64,000 nt of DNA from Bacillota bacterium (GCA_023388055.1 JAEWGW010000037.1:1-64000), one strand, 5' to 3'; counted from the first letter of the stretch, positions 41,682-51,496 are shown. Made by a program: numbers and translations. The notes: generated from the letters alone by a model not told the origin.

Positions 41682-42557
41682 TCATCCCTTCACGGAACCT
41701 ACCATTACACCCTGCACAAAATATTTCTGGAGGAAAGGATACACAATGATAATGGGCAATGCGGACATCATCACCGTTGCGGCCCGGATGGTTTCCACCG
41801 GAGGCGGCAGACTGTCTCCGTCCAGTTGCTCCAGGGAGAAGGTATACATCTTCCGGAGAATCAGCTGCAGCGTGGACAGCTTGGGATCATTGATGTAAAT
41901 AATCACATTGATATATTCATTCCAGTGGGCCACCCCATAAAACAAGGCCAGTGTAGCCACAATCGGCAGGGACAGGGGCAGCATGATCCGCACCAGAATC
42001 CCCAGCTCGGAGCAGCCGTCCAACCGGGCAGATTCCCGCAGGCTTGCCGGGATCCCCTGGAAGAAGTTGCGCATGAGGATCAGGAGCCAGGTATTGATAG
42101 CGAACGGCACCATCAAGGCCCAAACCGTGTCCACCAGATGCAGGGAACGGATCACAAGATAGGTGGGGATCAATCCCCCGTTGAACAGCATGGCAATCAG
42201 TACAATAGACATCAGGAAGTTCCGGCCCGGCAGCTCTCTGTTGGACAGCACGTAAGCACCCAGAGAGGTCATCACCAGATTAATCGTGGTGCCGACCACC
42301 GTTATGAAGATGGTAATTCCGTACGCATCCATCAGCCCGGAGAAACGAATCACATACCGGTAGCTGTCGAAGTGGAAGGAACGCGGGTAAAGCAGCATCC
42401 CTCCCTGCTGGACAATATCCTTCATATTGGCCAGGGAGACGAACAGCACATTCAGAAAGGGATACAGCGTAGACAAACACAGGAAGATCAGAAAAAACCA
42501 GATGACATAGTCGGCAATTCCCGGTTTGGTCAAATGTTTGGAGGGGCCGGTCACCAT
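41682..42557 (-). CDS. Carbohydrate ABC transporter permease (LplC type), importer 1
   Basis: A 291-aa inner permease of a CUT1 importer with six transmembrane helices. The EAA loop for contact with the ATPase is ASLRESARLDGCSELGILVRIMLPLSLPIVATLALF, and the protein ends FLQKYFVQGVMVGSVKG, the characteristic LplC/YtcP tail. GGAGGGAG precedes the ATG. Its start overlaps the upstream permease by 7 bases. No ATPase gene lies in the cassette; such systems usually borrow a shared MsmX-type ATPase. Confidence 0.93.
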   Translation of the reverse strand: MVTGPSKHLTKPGIADYVIWFFLIFLCLSTLYPFLNVLFVSLANMKDIVQQGGMLLYPRSFHFDSYRYVIRFSGLMDAYGITIFITVVGTTINLVMTSLGAYVLSNRELPGRNFLMSIVLIAMLFNGGLIPTYLVIRSLHLVDTVWALMVPFAINTWLLILMRNFFQGIPASLRESARLDGCSELGILVRIMLPLSLPIVATLALFYGVAHWNEYINVIIYINDPKLSTLQLILRKMYTFSLEQLDGDSLPPPVETIRAATVMMSALPIIIVYPFLQKYFVQGVMVGSVKG

Positions 42558-43525
42558 ATTGCTCCCTCCTCGTCGATTTTTTTGGATACAAAGTTGGCGA
42601 AGAGCACCAAGGACAAGGCAATCACCGAACGGAATAAGCCCACTGCGGTAGCATAGCTGTAATTATTGGTGTTCAGCAGCCCCACCCGGTAAATGTAATA
42701 ATCGATAACCTCCGCCACAGGTGCCACCTGGGGATTGATCATCACCAGAGTCTGCTCGAAGCTCACGCTTAAGATTCCGCCAAGGCTCAACACGAACATG
42801 ATGCTGATAACGCTGCGGATTCCCGGCAGGGTCACATGCCACAGGCGCTGCCAACGGCTGGCGCCGTCAATGGCACTGGCTTCGTTCAAATCCGGGTCCA
42901 CCCGGGTCAATGCCGCCAGGAAGATGATGGCGCTCCAGCCGATTTCCTTCCAAACGGCGCTGCCCACAAACATGGTCCGGTAATAATCCGCCGAGGATAA
43001 GAACTCCACGGAGTGGCCGATGGTAGACTTCAGCAAGGTATTCACTAAACCGCTTTCGGAGAAGAAATTATAAAGCAGAGCATATACCACCACCCACGAA
43101 ACAAAGTGGGGCAGATAGGATACCGTCTGAAAAAAACGCTTCCATTTTGGAAAACGCATTTCATTCAGCAATACCGCAAACAAAATAGGGGCCGGGAAGG
43201 CGATGAGAATCCGGTAAAAGGCCAATAGCAGCGTATTGCGGAAGATGATCCAGAAATCCCCGTTTTCCACAAACCTCCTGAAATGATCCAACCCCGCCCA
43301 CGGGCTCCCGAAAATCCCGTCCATAAAATTGTATTGCTTAAAAGCGATGACCACCCCGGTCATTGGCGCATAATGAAAGACGCCGTAATACACCAATACA
43401 GGAAGAAACAATAGGTACAGCGGACCGAACCGCTTCATTTTCCCCCACACCCGCTTCCGCTTCCAGGCTGCGGCCGGCTCCCGGATAAGGGAATGGGGAA
43501 CGTCTTGCCCCGTCATCTGTTTCAA
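42551..43525 (-). CDS. Carbohydrate ABC transporter permease (LplB type), importer 1
   Basis: A 324-aa permease with six helices. It has the N-terminal GPLYLLFLPVLVYYGVFHYAPMTGVVIAFKQY typical of LplB/YteP, and the EAA loop DLNEASAIDGASRWQRLWHVTLPGIRSVISIMFV. Start by TTG at 43523-43525 with GAGGAG ten bases upstream; an ATG three codons in is possible but lacks spacing. It is the first gene of cassette 1, and a near-consensus cre site lies 57 bp upstream of its start. Confidence 0.92.
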   Translation of the reverse strand: MKQMTGQDVPHSLIREPAAAWKRKRVWGKMKRFGPLYLLFLPVLVYYGVFHYAPMTGVVIAFKQYNFMDGIFGSPWAGLDHFRRFVENGDFWIIFRNTLLLAFYRILIAFPAPILFAVLLNEMRFPKWKRFFQTVSYLPHFVSWVVVYALLYNFFSESGLVNTLLKSTIGHSVEFLSSADYYRTMFVGSAVWKEIGWSAIIFLAALTRVDPDLNEASAIDGASRWQRLWHVTLPGIRSVISIMFVLSLGGILSVSFEQTLVMINPQVAPVAEVIDYYIYRVGLLNTNNYSYATAVGLFRSVIALSLVLFANFVSKKIDEEGAIW

Positions 43526-43581
43526 CTTTTGTGCACTCCTCTCTGTCGGTTGTTTGGCTTAGCCGTATCCCCATCCTTACA

Positions 43582-43595
43582 CGAAAGCGATTACA
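43582..43595 (-). promoter_or_regulatory. Candidate CcpA cre site
   Basis: The minus strand reads TGTAATCGCTTTCG, matching the cre consensus TGWAANCGNTNWCA except at the last base. It lies between the glycosidase stop codon and the first permease of cassette 1, so carbon catabolite repression of that cassette is likely. Confidence 0.6.
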
Positions 43596-43672
43596 TGAAA
43601 AGCATTGAATCTGCTTTTTTGTGCCTGGAATGCCGTTTCAGCAGATCGGATAAAAATAAGCGGTTACACTTC

Positions 43673-46600
43673 TTACTGGCCGGGAGCACCAGAGGCTGCC
43701 GTTACCGCGGTTTTGGCGGACACCAGTCTGCCGTTCACGTCGAAGCCCTTTATGGTAATGGTATGTGCACCGGGCTCCAGCAGAGCCGATGCCGTAATCA
43801 CTCCTCCATTCAGCTGATGCGAAACAGCTGCACCATCCACCACAACTTGGATCGTATCCGCCATTACCGGAATGTCCCCTTGAACCAGATTCGCACTGAT
43901 GTTCACTTGACCCGCTGCCACCACCTGTCCATGGGACGGCACCAGCCCGGTAATCTTGCTGTATAAGCCGGTATCCGGCTGGGTGTATACCCCGATATTC
44001 CGCACCTTGAAGCTTACCTGTGTTGCCGTTCTGGAATTGATGCCGAGGCTGAATTCCTTAATCTGCTCCGGATCCAGATGGAAATTGTCATCCGGTGTTC
44101 CGAAGGCTGCAAAATCTGCCCAGGGCATCTTGACCTGCTGCCAGCCGCCAACAGGAGTTATACCTCCGGCCGTGAAATAACCCGACCCGTTCTGTTCATA
44201 CATGAAGGTGCGGACCACAACCCCATCGACTGGAGCTTGGAAATACACTTCAAAAACCACACCCTCCGTATCCGCAAAGCTTACGCCATTAGGCAGCTCG
44301 AAATATGGATAGCTCCACTTGTCACCGGGGCCGAAGCTGTAATCGAACTGGATTTCCCCTGGCGCAGGCGAGGTGATGGTACTGGTGGCTGCGTCTGATA
44401 TATTGGTCTCCCATAAAGAAGGATTGTCAATATCCGGTACGGTCACACTGGTTGTTACCGGAGGATTCTCTGTAGAGGCAATGAGGGTCACCGACTTGGA
44501 GGTAAGCTCCCCGCCGAAGCTGCCCTGGAAGGTGACCGGGGCTTTTACATCCGCCGCCACCTGTGAGCTTCCTGTTAATTCAAAGGTCAGCACCGATTTC
44601 GAATAAGGCGCTACCGTCACCTGCTGTGTTGGCACTGCAAGGCTCCAGCCGCCATAAACCGTTCCGCTTACTGTCCCGCTCATGGATGTGCCATTGAAGT
44701 TATGCACCTCCACTTGAACCTCAGTTTGCGCTGCAGTGTCCAGCTGATAACCCTTGGCCTTGGCTTTGGTGGCAGTGGCTTCTGGATATTTCTGCGTCAG
44801 CACCACCCGCTCCGCAGCCGTCAGCTCCGGTGCGTGGGGTACAGGGTTCCCGTAAACGGGGGCAGACAGCCCCGGAAAATTCCCCGTTATCCGCAGATAG
44901 TGCACATCAGGTCCCGATGATAAGGCATAGCTGCCGCCGGTGGAGGACAACTCCTGCTCCACACCCATAATGTCGGTCAACAGCGCCTGGATGTTCCCTG
45001 CCTCCAAGGTAAACGGTGTCTCCGCTTCACTCCAATAAGCGGCCACACTATCCGTTCCGTCCCGGAATACATAGCTTTTTATTCCTTGCGGCAAGCCGGA
45101 CAGCTGTCCCATATACCTCGCCTCTCCCAATGCATGGGTCATGGCCGCTTGGGCATTGATGGCCGGATAAGGGGTTCCCCGAGCAGAGAAGCTCCCCCAG
45201 GACATACCATTCTCCAGATAATAAGGGAATACAAACCAGAAATGCTTATCCACGCCGGAAGCTACAGATTGGATGGTAGAGGCAGCCAGATAACGGGCCT
45301 GCATCCGCAGCTGGTTGGCTGCCAGGGTTTGGGTGGCGTCGGCAAACTTCAGGGACATACCCGCTTCTGTGACATACGCGGGCTTCTCTCCCAGATTATA
45401 ACCCTGGATAAGCTCGGTATGGGCCGCGAAGGACGGGGGCACATCAGGCACCAGCACACTCTCATTATCATTGCGGTGGGCGTGGTAATTATAAGCATCC
45501 ATATAGGCCGCCACATCATTCTGCATCAGGAGCTCCACATAACCTCCAGGCGGATAAGCGATCCCGCCTAACGCCACGGAGGTTGGTACTCCGGAATCTC
45601 TGGCTGCGATGGTCGTTGCCTTCAAGAAAGCGGCATACTGGTCTGCCGTTTCACCTTCCGCCGTATACTGGATATCCGGCTCATTCCAGAACTCCCAATC
45701 CGATTGGGTGCCGAAATGCTGGACGGAGGCCTTCGCCAGATCATAAGCATCGAACAGATTGCGGGGCAGATTCCTGCCCGTATCCTTGGACCAGGCTGGA
45801 GCAATATGGTTCAGCTCCAGCACCCGGATGCCATTGTCCGCATAGGCCTGGTTGTACGGGTCATACTTGCTGAAATCATACACGCCGCTCCCGGTGCTTA
45901 CCGAGTTCCAATGCATCCGCTCCCGGACGTAATCCACCCCGGTCAGCCGTACAGCCCGGGCATACTGCCCCGCTTCCCCGGCGGGAATCAGCGAACCTCC
46001 GGCCACATCCATGGCAAAGGGGGAATCTGCAATACTCCGGCGCTCCGAGGAATCCATCACCACAGACAGATATTCCTTCACCGGAGCTCCGCTTTGATCC
46101 GCTTCAGCCGTGACGGTGTAATACCCCCGCTCCAGTCCCGTTAAGGGGAAGGTATAGGATGGCACATTGGAGCTTAAGGTGAGGCTGTTTTCCATGGCAA
46201 CATTCCCGTTGTAATCCTCCACCTTGTAAGCCAATGTATGGCCCATACTGGCAGTGTCGGTGAAGTGGATGGTGACCTGCTTTTGATCCCCTTCCTCAAA
46301 CAGATTGTTGGAGCCGTTGGTGCTGATTTTGTTGATTCCCCATGGAAGTTTGGACAGCTCCAGGTAATCCAGGAAAAAATACACCCGGCCGTCGCTTTGC
46401 CTGCCGTTTTGCACCCGGAAGGAAACGGTGTTGACTCCTTCCTGCAGCGTTACCGGATTCAATTTGTACTTGTAGAACAGATTCACAGGCGTTTGAATTT
46501 GGCCTATTTTGGTGGCAATGGACGAATTCACATCCATATAACCGCCGTCATTGATCTGGATCTGGTAGGGCGAAACATGGTTCATCGCCAACGGGGAAGC

Positions 46601-46936
46601 CGTAATCTCAAGGCTGTATGTGCCCGGAACGGCAACGGTCACCTGGTATTCGGCGATATACCCGCTGGCCGGTAACGTGGCTCCTGCTGCGCTTTTGAAG
46701 AACAGAAAATCATTACCGGACAATTCCGTGCTGGTCCCCCGCAGACTGTCCCGCTCGGCTTTGGCCACGGGTGTCTGGCTCACCGAGCTATACAGCTCCC
46801 CCTCTACCCGAATCACCGGCGCGCTCTGGCTTGATCCCGCTGATGAAGCGGAGGCAATCCCGAATGGAACCGCTTGCAAAAACAATAAAACCATCATCAC
46901 CCACACCAGCATCTGCGAAACGCTTTTTTTCAACAC
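43673..46936 (-). CDS. Large secreted clan-A glycoside hydrolase (GH39-like)
   Basis: A 1087-aa exported protein. Signal peptide 1-31; an N-terminal beta-sandwich resembling carbohydrate-binding modules (about 41-197); an Ig-like segment (about 205-295); a TIM-barrel glycosidase domain (about 300-640). The catalytic pair is acid/base E419 in DWEFWNEPDI and nucleophile E524 in AYVTEAGMS. Further beta modules follow: a C-terminal CBM-like region about 855-985 and a final Ig-like domain about 990-1080. No surface-layer or sorting motif is present. The substrate is unknown; the barrel resembles GH39 and related families. GTG start with GGAGG six bases before. It follows the 296-aa propeller glycosidase gene by 40 bp and closes cassette 2. 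Confidence 0.82.
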   Translation of the reverse strand: MLKKSVSQMLVWVMMVLLFLQAVPFGIASASSAGSSQSAPVIRVEGELYSSVSQTPVAKAERDSLRGTSTELSGNDFLFFKSAAGATLPASGYIAEYQVTVAVPGTYSLEITASPLAMNHVSPYQIQINDGGYMDVNSSIATKIGQIQTPVNLFYKYKLNPVTLQEGVNTVSFRVQNGRQSDGRVYFFLDYLELSKLPWGINKISTNGSNNLFEEGDQKQVTIHFTDTASMGHTLAYKVEDYNGNVAMENSLTLSSNVPSYTFPLTGLERGYYTVTAEADQSGAPVKEYLSVVMDSSERRSIADSPFAMDVAGGSLIPAGEAGQYARAVRLTGVDYVRERMHWNSVSTGSGVYDFSKYDPYNQAYADNGIRVLELNHIAPAWSKDTGRNLPRNLFDAYDLAKASVQHFGTQSDWEFWNEPDIQYTAEGETADQYAAFLKATTIAARDSGVPTSVALGGIAYPPGGYVELLMQNDVAAYMDAYNYHAHRNDNESVLVPDVPPSFAAHTELIQGYNLGEKPAYVTEAGMSLKFADATQTLAANQLRMQARYLAASTIQSVASGVDKHFWFVFPYYLENGMSWGSFSARGTPYPAINAQAAMTHALGEARYMGQLSGLPQGIKSYVFRDGTDSVAAYWSEAETPFTLEAGNIQALLTDIMGVEQELSSTGGSYALSSGPDVHYLRITGNFPGLSAPVYGNPVPHAPELTAAERVVLTQKYPEATATKAKAKGYQLDTAAQTEVQVEVHNFNGTSMSGTVSGTVYGGWSLAVPTQQVTVAPYSKSVLTFELTGSSQVAADVKAPVTFQGSFGGELTSKSVTLIASTENPPVTTSVTVPDIDNPSLWETNISDAATSTITSPAPGEIQFDYSFGPGDKWSYPYFELPNGVSFADTEGVVFEVYFQAPVDGVVVRTFMYEQNGSGYFTAGGITPVGGWQQVKMPWADFAAFGTPDDNFHLDPEQIKEFSLGINSRTATQVSFKVRNIGVYTQPDTGLYSKITGLVPSHGQVVAAGQVNISANLVQGDIPVMADTIQVVVDGAAVSHQLNGGVITASALLEPGAHTITIKGFDVNGRLVSAKTAVTAASGAPGQ

Positions 46937-46976
46937 GCAATCCCTCCTTAATTTGGGTGCGGGAACAACCCCTTAA

Positions 46977-47867
46977 CTATCGGGGCCATTCCCAATGAAG
47001 CAGGTCCTTGCTCCAGGCAATGCCGATGGAAGCATATGTATCGAACAGAATACGCTCATCCTCCGGCCCGCTGCCATGGAAAAACATCACATACGCCTCC
47101 ACTCCTGCTACATGACGCAGGTCCAACACAAAAGCGGCAGTCAATCTGCCTTTTGCCCACCCCCAATCCTCCTGGCCTAAAGTAATCAATCCGGCGTCAT
47201 CCTGCCAATGCAGCAAATCCCGGGAACGTTTGACGCCAATACCGTTCTCCGGGGAGTGGAACATCACATATTCCCCTTCATGCCGGATAATGCACACATT
47301 CTCTCCGGCATCCTCACGGCCGCAATAGATCCATTGGCGGAAGTCCTCCGTCTTGGACATACTGACGCCGTTCTGCTTATAGAAGCAGTACCATTCCCCT
47401 GGTTTGGCCGCATTCTCCACCAGATAAGGGTCGATCATCCGTCCCATATCCTGCTCCGCGACCCCGTCGCCTTTCACACGGAGCAGCTGCGGCTCCCCCC
47501 ATACAGATAAATCCCGGCTTTCCATCATCCAAATCCGGCTGTTGCCATTGCCGTATTTTTCCCCGTTGGGGCGGGGATAGGTTTGAAGGCACATAAGCCA
47601 TCTGCCGTCTGACCGGATGATGTTGCCGGGACTGGAATAATTGCAGCTTTGGTCTTTTGGGGTCAAAATCCGGGGTTCGCTCCAGGTGCACAGATCCGTG
47701 CTTTCGCTCACCGCCGTATATAAATAAACAGATCCATCCGCTTCCGTTTCCACCAGAGTATAGAAAAGCCGGACGATGCCGTCATGATAGACTGCACAAG
47801 GGTCACGGAAGGCCCTCCGGTGATCCCCGCGCAGCAGAACCGGAGATGGTAATTGAGCCAGATTCAT
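46977..47867 (-). CDS. Five-bladed beta-propeller glycosidase-like protein (GH43/GH32 clan type)
   Basis: A 296-aa protein without signal peptide. Repeated blades are visible: FRDPCAVYHDGIVRLFYTL, SPGNIIRSDGRWLMCLQTY, MIDPYLVENAAKPGEWYCFYKQNGVSMSKTEDFRQW, ENVCIIRHEGEYVMFHSPENGIGVKRSRDLLHW, and VEAYVMFFHGSG. The early RDP and middle IDPYLVE aspartates fit the catalytic layout of GH43-type propellers, but no family can be fixed by eye. It lies between the binding protein and the large glycosidase of cassette 2, so cytoplasmic breakdown of the imported glycan is likely. ATG at 47865-47867 with GGAG six bases upstream. Confidence 0.72.
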   Translation of the reverse strand: MNLAQLPSPVLLRGDHRRAFRDPCAVYHDGIVRLFYTLVETEADGSVYLYTAVSESTDLCTWSEPRILTPKDQSCNYSSPGNIIRSDGRWLMCLQTYPRPNGEKYGNGNSRIWMMESRDLSVWGEPQLLRVKGDGVAEQDMGRMIDPYLVENAAKPGEWYCFYKQNGVSMSKTEDFRQWIYCGREDAGENVCIIRHEGEYVMFHSPENGIGVKRSRDLLHWQDDAGLITLGQEDWGWAKGRLTAAFVLDLRHVAGVEAYVMFFHGSGPEDERILFDTYASIGIAWSKDLLHWEWPR

Positions 47868-47946
47868 CACTTTCTCCACTTCCTCCCGCTTCTTGCGGAG
47901 AAGCAGACTGACTTTTAAGCAGCCTGCTTCCCGGCTGAAGCTTCCG

Positions 47947-49542
47947 TTATTTTAATTGATCCTTATTTTTTTGATACCATTCGTTGACCATCTTCTCTAC
48001 ATTCTCGCCGCCCAGACGCTTCCATTCCTTGCGCAGCTCCTCCAGGCCTGTTTTGGCGCTCATGCCAGAGCCGCCGGTAATGACCTTGGACTCGATTTGC
48101 TCAGCGATGGGATTGAAGGTGGCGATCAATTGGCTCAGCTCCGGCATGCTGGGGCTGTAGGGAATATCCTTGCGGTATTTATTTTTCATAGCCAGTGTCA
48201 GGGCATTGGCTTTTTCCTTGGCATATTCCTGGGAGATGGCATCGGAAGCAGCCATAATCGGGAACCAGTCCGGTTTCGGGGAATATTGGCTCAGAATCGG
48301 ATATTCGTTGGCATAGTCCACTTCCTTGCGGAATTTGGCCGCATCGATGGTTTGCGGAACGCCGTTGACGTCCTTATAATGAACGTTTTCTTCCCCTTGT
48401 CTCAAGGGCTTCCAGCCTGTCTCCAGCATCCAATCCAGGAATTTCACAGCGGCTTCGATCTTATCCTCCTTCATCTTGCTGTTGAAGGCTACGAGAATGG
48501 ACGGAGGTGCTTCCTGGAACAGACCGGACTTGCCGAAGGGGCTTGCCACCGGCTCCAGAGCTGTCATTTTGGCCTCCGGCACATTCTTCTTCAGATCCAC
48601 AAACTGCTGCTCCATATTCCAGCTGCCCAGCAAAATGCCGGCTTTGCCGGTGGTCCAGAACTGGAGGGCACGCTGAAAGCTTTTGTCGGTAATGAATTCC
48701 TGATCAATGAGGCCTTCGTCGTACATTTTCTTCTGGTAATCCAGGCTGTCGCCATAACGGTCCAGGGTTCTTCCGAAGGCCAGCTTATCCCCTTCTTGAT
48801 ACCATTGAACCGGATGAGTCAGGAACAGATTGCGCAGAATAATATTGCCCGTGTTGGTGAACACAATCGGCACGGTGTCGGCTTTGCCGTTGCCGTCGGG
48901 GTCGCCGGTTTTGAATTTCCGTGCTACCTCCAGCAGCTCTTCCGTGGTGGTGGGGGTTTTCAGGCCCAGCTTATCCAGCCAGTCCTGACGGATCCAGATG
49001 CCCATGTTGGCAATGGAATCGGCGCCCCGGACACTGGCCATCATATAGGTTTTGCCTTCCACCGTCAGGTAGGATTTCAGCTCCGGATGCTCGGCCAGAT
49101 ATTTCTTGTAGGTGGTGCTGTATTTCTCAATATACTGATCAATGGGCTGGATGGCGCCTTGATTGGCCAGCTGTGCAATATAGTTGCGGTCATACTCCCA
49201 GATCAGGTCCGGGGCGCTGCCCGAGGCGATCAGGGTGTTCAGCTTGGTTTGGGCTTCATTCCGGGGAACGGGCACCCACTTGACGGTAGCTGGAGCATGT
49301 TCGTTGATCCACTTGGTCCACCGGTTATTCTCATAATTGCCTTCCTCGGCAGGAACCTTCCCCCGGTCAAACATGGAGATGCTGATTTCTTTTTTGGGCC
49401 CTGTAGAGGCTGTACCCGCTCCGGCAGAGGCGGCGGGAGAAGCGGCGGAATCCTTGCCTTTGTCGTCCCCGCAAGCGGCCAGCAGGGTTGCCGACAAGCT
49501 TGCCACCACAACGGAAGCGATTACTTTTGATGCTGTTTTCAT
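47947..49542 (-). CDS. Extracellular solute-binding lipoprotein, sugar ABC importer 2
   Basis: A 531-aa family-1 binding lipoprotein. Signal peptide with lipobox LLAAC (C24), an Ala/Ser/Gly-rich linker, and the two-lobed fold with WTKWINEHAPATVKWVPVPRNEAQTKLNTLIASGSAPDLIWEYD and the calcium-site-like GDPDGNGKADTVPIVFT. GGGGATGAG precedes the ATG. It is paralogous in role to the protein at 40010-41614 but quite divergent, so the two importers probably bind different sugars. It is third in cassette 2. Confidence 0.9.
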   Translation of the reverse strand: MKTASKVIASVVVASLSATLLAACGDDKGKDSAASPAASAGAGTASTGPKKEISISMFDRGKVPAEEGNYENNRWTKWINEHAPATVKWVPVPRNEAQTKLNTLIASGSAPDLIWEYDRNYIAQLANQGAIQPIDQYIEKYSTTYKKYLAEHPELKSYLTVEGKTYMMASVRGADSIANMGIWIRQDWLDKLGLKTPTTTEELLEVARKFKTGDPDGNGKADTVPIVFTNTGNIILRNLFLTHPVQWYQEGDKLAFGRTLDRYGDSLDYQKKMYDEGLIDQEFITDKSFQRALQFWTTGKAGILLGSWNMEQQFVDLKKNVPEAKMTALEPVASPFGKSGLFQEAPPSILVAFNSKMKEDKIEAAVKFLDWMLETGWKPLRQGEENVHYKDVNGVPQTIDAAKFRKEVDYANEYPILSQYSPKPDWFPIMAASDAISQEYAKEKANALTLAMKNKYRKDIPYSPSMPELSQLIATFNPIAEQIESKVITGGSGMSAKTGLEELRKEWKRLGGENVEKMVNEWYQKNKDQLK

Positions 49543-49619
49543 TGTCTCATCCCCTTTAGTTTGATACTCTCAGCTGATCTATATCGAAGGTTGGAAGTCC
49601 GAAGCTCCCTCCTATGATA

Positions 49620-50516
49620 TCAACCTTTCACAGAACCGATCAATACACCCTTGACGAAGTGCTTCTGCAAAAACGGATACACGCATAAAACCGGGGTAAT
49701 GGCGATGACCACCGACGCTGCTTTGATGCCCTCCGGGGTCAGCATAACCGCTGAGGCGCCTTCGCTGCCGCCGCCGCTGTTCAAGAGGCTTTGGTCCACC
49801 TGCTTGATCATCTGATACAGCTTCAGCATCAGGGTCTGCAGATCGGCGCTGGTAATGTACAGCATGACGTTAAAGTAGGAATTCCACCAGCTTACCGCGT
49901 AGAACAGGGACAGCGCCGCCAGAATCGGCTTGCACAAGGGAAGCATAATCCGCACCAGAATCAGCCAATTGCCTGCTCCGTCAATGGAAGCGGACTCCTC
50001 AATCTCGTCGGGCAGACCCTCCATGAAGCTTTTCATGACGAACATGTTATAGGTACTGATCAACGCGGGCATCCAGAGGGCAAAATAGGAATCCATCAGC
50101 CCCAAGGATTTAATCAGGATAAAATTGGGGATAATGCCGGATATATAAATCATGGTGAAGGTAATGAACATCAATAATGGGCCACGGCCCACCAGCCGCT
50201 TGCGGGACAAGGGATACGCCGCCAGCACGGTCATGACCATATTCAATAGTGTGCCCACAGCGGTCACAATTACGGTATTTCCCATAGCATGAATCAATTG
50301 CCCGTCCTCAAGCAGCCGTTTGTACGCCTCTGTATTAAATTCCACCGGCCAAAAGAACACCTCTCCGGCTGTTATGGCTCTGCTGCTGCTGAAGGAAGCG
50401 GCAATTTCATACAGGAAAGGGTACAAGGTGAATAAGGACATGATGCCAAGAAAGATATAATTGAGCGTGTGCCCCGCCAACGACCACGGGGTAAGCTTTG
50501 CGAAAACGCGCTTCAT
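49620..50516 (-). CDS. Carbohydrate ABC transporter permease (LplC type), importer 2
   Basis: A 298-aa six-helix permease. EAA loop EIEESASIDGAGNWLILVRIMLPLCKPILAALSLF; C-terminal FLQKHFVKGVLIGSVKG, the LplC/YtcP ending. Compared with its counterpart in cassette 1 it has a short Gly/Ser insert (SGGGSEGASA) before the last helix. The ATG at 50514-50516 is used; a TTG three codons upstream is possible. It lies 2 bp after the companion permease stop. Confidence 0.92.
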   Translation of the reverse strand: MKRVFAKLTPWSLAGHTLNYIFLGIMSLFTLYPFLYEIAASFSSSRAITAGEVFFWPVEFNTEAYKRLLEDGQLIHAMGNTVIVTAVGTLLNMVMTVLAAYPLSRKRLVGRGPLLMFITFTMIYISGIIPNFILIKSLGLMDSYFALWMPALISTYNMFVMKSFMEGLPDEIEESASIDGAGNWLILVRIMLPLCKPILAALSLFYAVSWWNSYFNVMLYITSADLQTLMLKLYQMIKQVDQSLLNSGGGSEGASAVMLTPEGIKAASVVIAITPVLCVYPFLQKHFVKGVLIGSVKG

Positions 50517-50518
50517 GC

Positions 50519-51496
50519 CTACCAAAGCCCCCTTTCACCGAATAGCCGGATAATCCGGTTTACGCTGACCACCAGAACCAGACTGATCAGAGACTGGAAC
50601 AGCCCCAAGGCCGTGGTGTAGCTGTAGTTCATATTCTGCAGGCCCACCCGGTACACATAGGTGCTGATTACATCCGCCACGTCCAGCACGGAATCATTCT
50701 GCAGCGCCAGGGTTTGCTCCAGCCCTACGTCCATCATGCTGCCCATCCGCAGAATCAGCAGAATGGCAATGGTGCTCCGGATTCCAGGCAGCGTGATATG
50801 CCACACCTGGCGAAGCTTGTTGGCTCCGTCGATTTTGGCCGCTTCGTACAGCTGCGGATCAATGGAAGCCATCGCCGCCAGATATAGGATGGTGCCCCAG
50901 CCTGCCTCCCGCCAAATGGAGGAAGCGGTATATGCCACCGGCCACCAGGAGGACTTGGCCATAAAGTAGATCGGTTCTACGCCGAACACATTGGTCAAGA
51001 GCAGGTTCACTACACCGGTGCTTGGCGATAATAGGGCAATCAGAATGCCGCCCAGTACGACCCATGAGATAAAGTGGGGAATGTACAGCAGGTTTTGCAC
51101 CAGCCGCTTGTACCCTTCCACCCGGACCTCATTTAGAAGTAGTGCCAATAGAATGGGCACCGGAAAACCGAACACCAGGCTGTACACATTCAAGAGCAGG
51201 GTATTGCGCAGCACCCGCCAGAAGTCCGTGCTTTCGAACAGCAGCCGGAAATTCTTCAGTCCTACCCAATCGCTGCCCAGAATCCCGTCTGCAAAACGGT
51301 AATTCTTAAAAGCAATGATTTCCCCGAGCATGGGGGAATACTTGAACAGAAGATAAAACAACAGCACCGGGACCAGCATCATATATAAGGATTTATCCCG
51401 CTTGATCCCTCTCCACAGCCTTCCTTGCCGCGGTGCGGCCAAAGCGGTGCTGCCCTGCAGACCCTCTCCGGTGGCTGCGGCCATTTTCTCTTTCAT
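50519..51496 (-). CDS. Carbohydrate ABC transporter permease (LplB type), importer 2
   Basis: A 325-aa six-helix permease. It has YMMLVPVLLFYLLFKYSPMLGEIIAFKNYRFADGILGSDWVGLKNF near the start, and EAA loop QLYEAAKIDGANKLRQVWHITLPGIRSTIAILLILRMG. The start is chosen at the ATG 51494-51496 downstream of AGGAG; nearby in-frame ATGs at 51508 and 51484 are possible. A far longer open frame upstream has no permease sequence and is rejected. It is the first gene of cassette 2, with no ATPase encoded nearby. Confidence 0.9.
   Translation of the reverse strand: MKEKMAAATGEGLQGSTALAAPRQGRLWRGIKRDKSLYMMLVPVLLFYLLFKYSPMLGEIIAFKNYRFADGILGSDWVGLKNFRLLFESTDFWRVLRNTLLLNVYSLVFGFPVPILLALLLNEVRVEGYKRLVQNLLYIPHFISWVVLGGILIALLSPSTGVVNLLLTNVFGVEPIYFMAKSSWWPVAYTASSIWREAGWGTILYLAAMASIDPQLYEAAKIDGANKLRQVWHITLPGIRSTIAILLILRMGSMMDVGLEQTLALQNDSVLDVADVISTYVYRVGLQNMNYSYTTALGLFQSLISLVLVVSVNRIIRLFGERGLW

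Noticed and set aside
47956..49530. 524-codon open frame on the plus strand opposite the second binding-protein gene
   Set aside because: The minus strand encodes an obvious solute-binding lipoprotein with ribosome site and lipobox; the plus-strand product is an antisense shadow.
49517..49532. Second cre-like site (GTAATCGCTTCCG) near the start of the cassette 2 binding-protein gene
   Set aside because: It lies within signal-peptide codons, differs at more positions, and is not in a promoter position.
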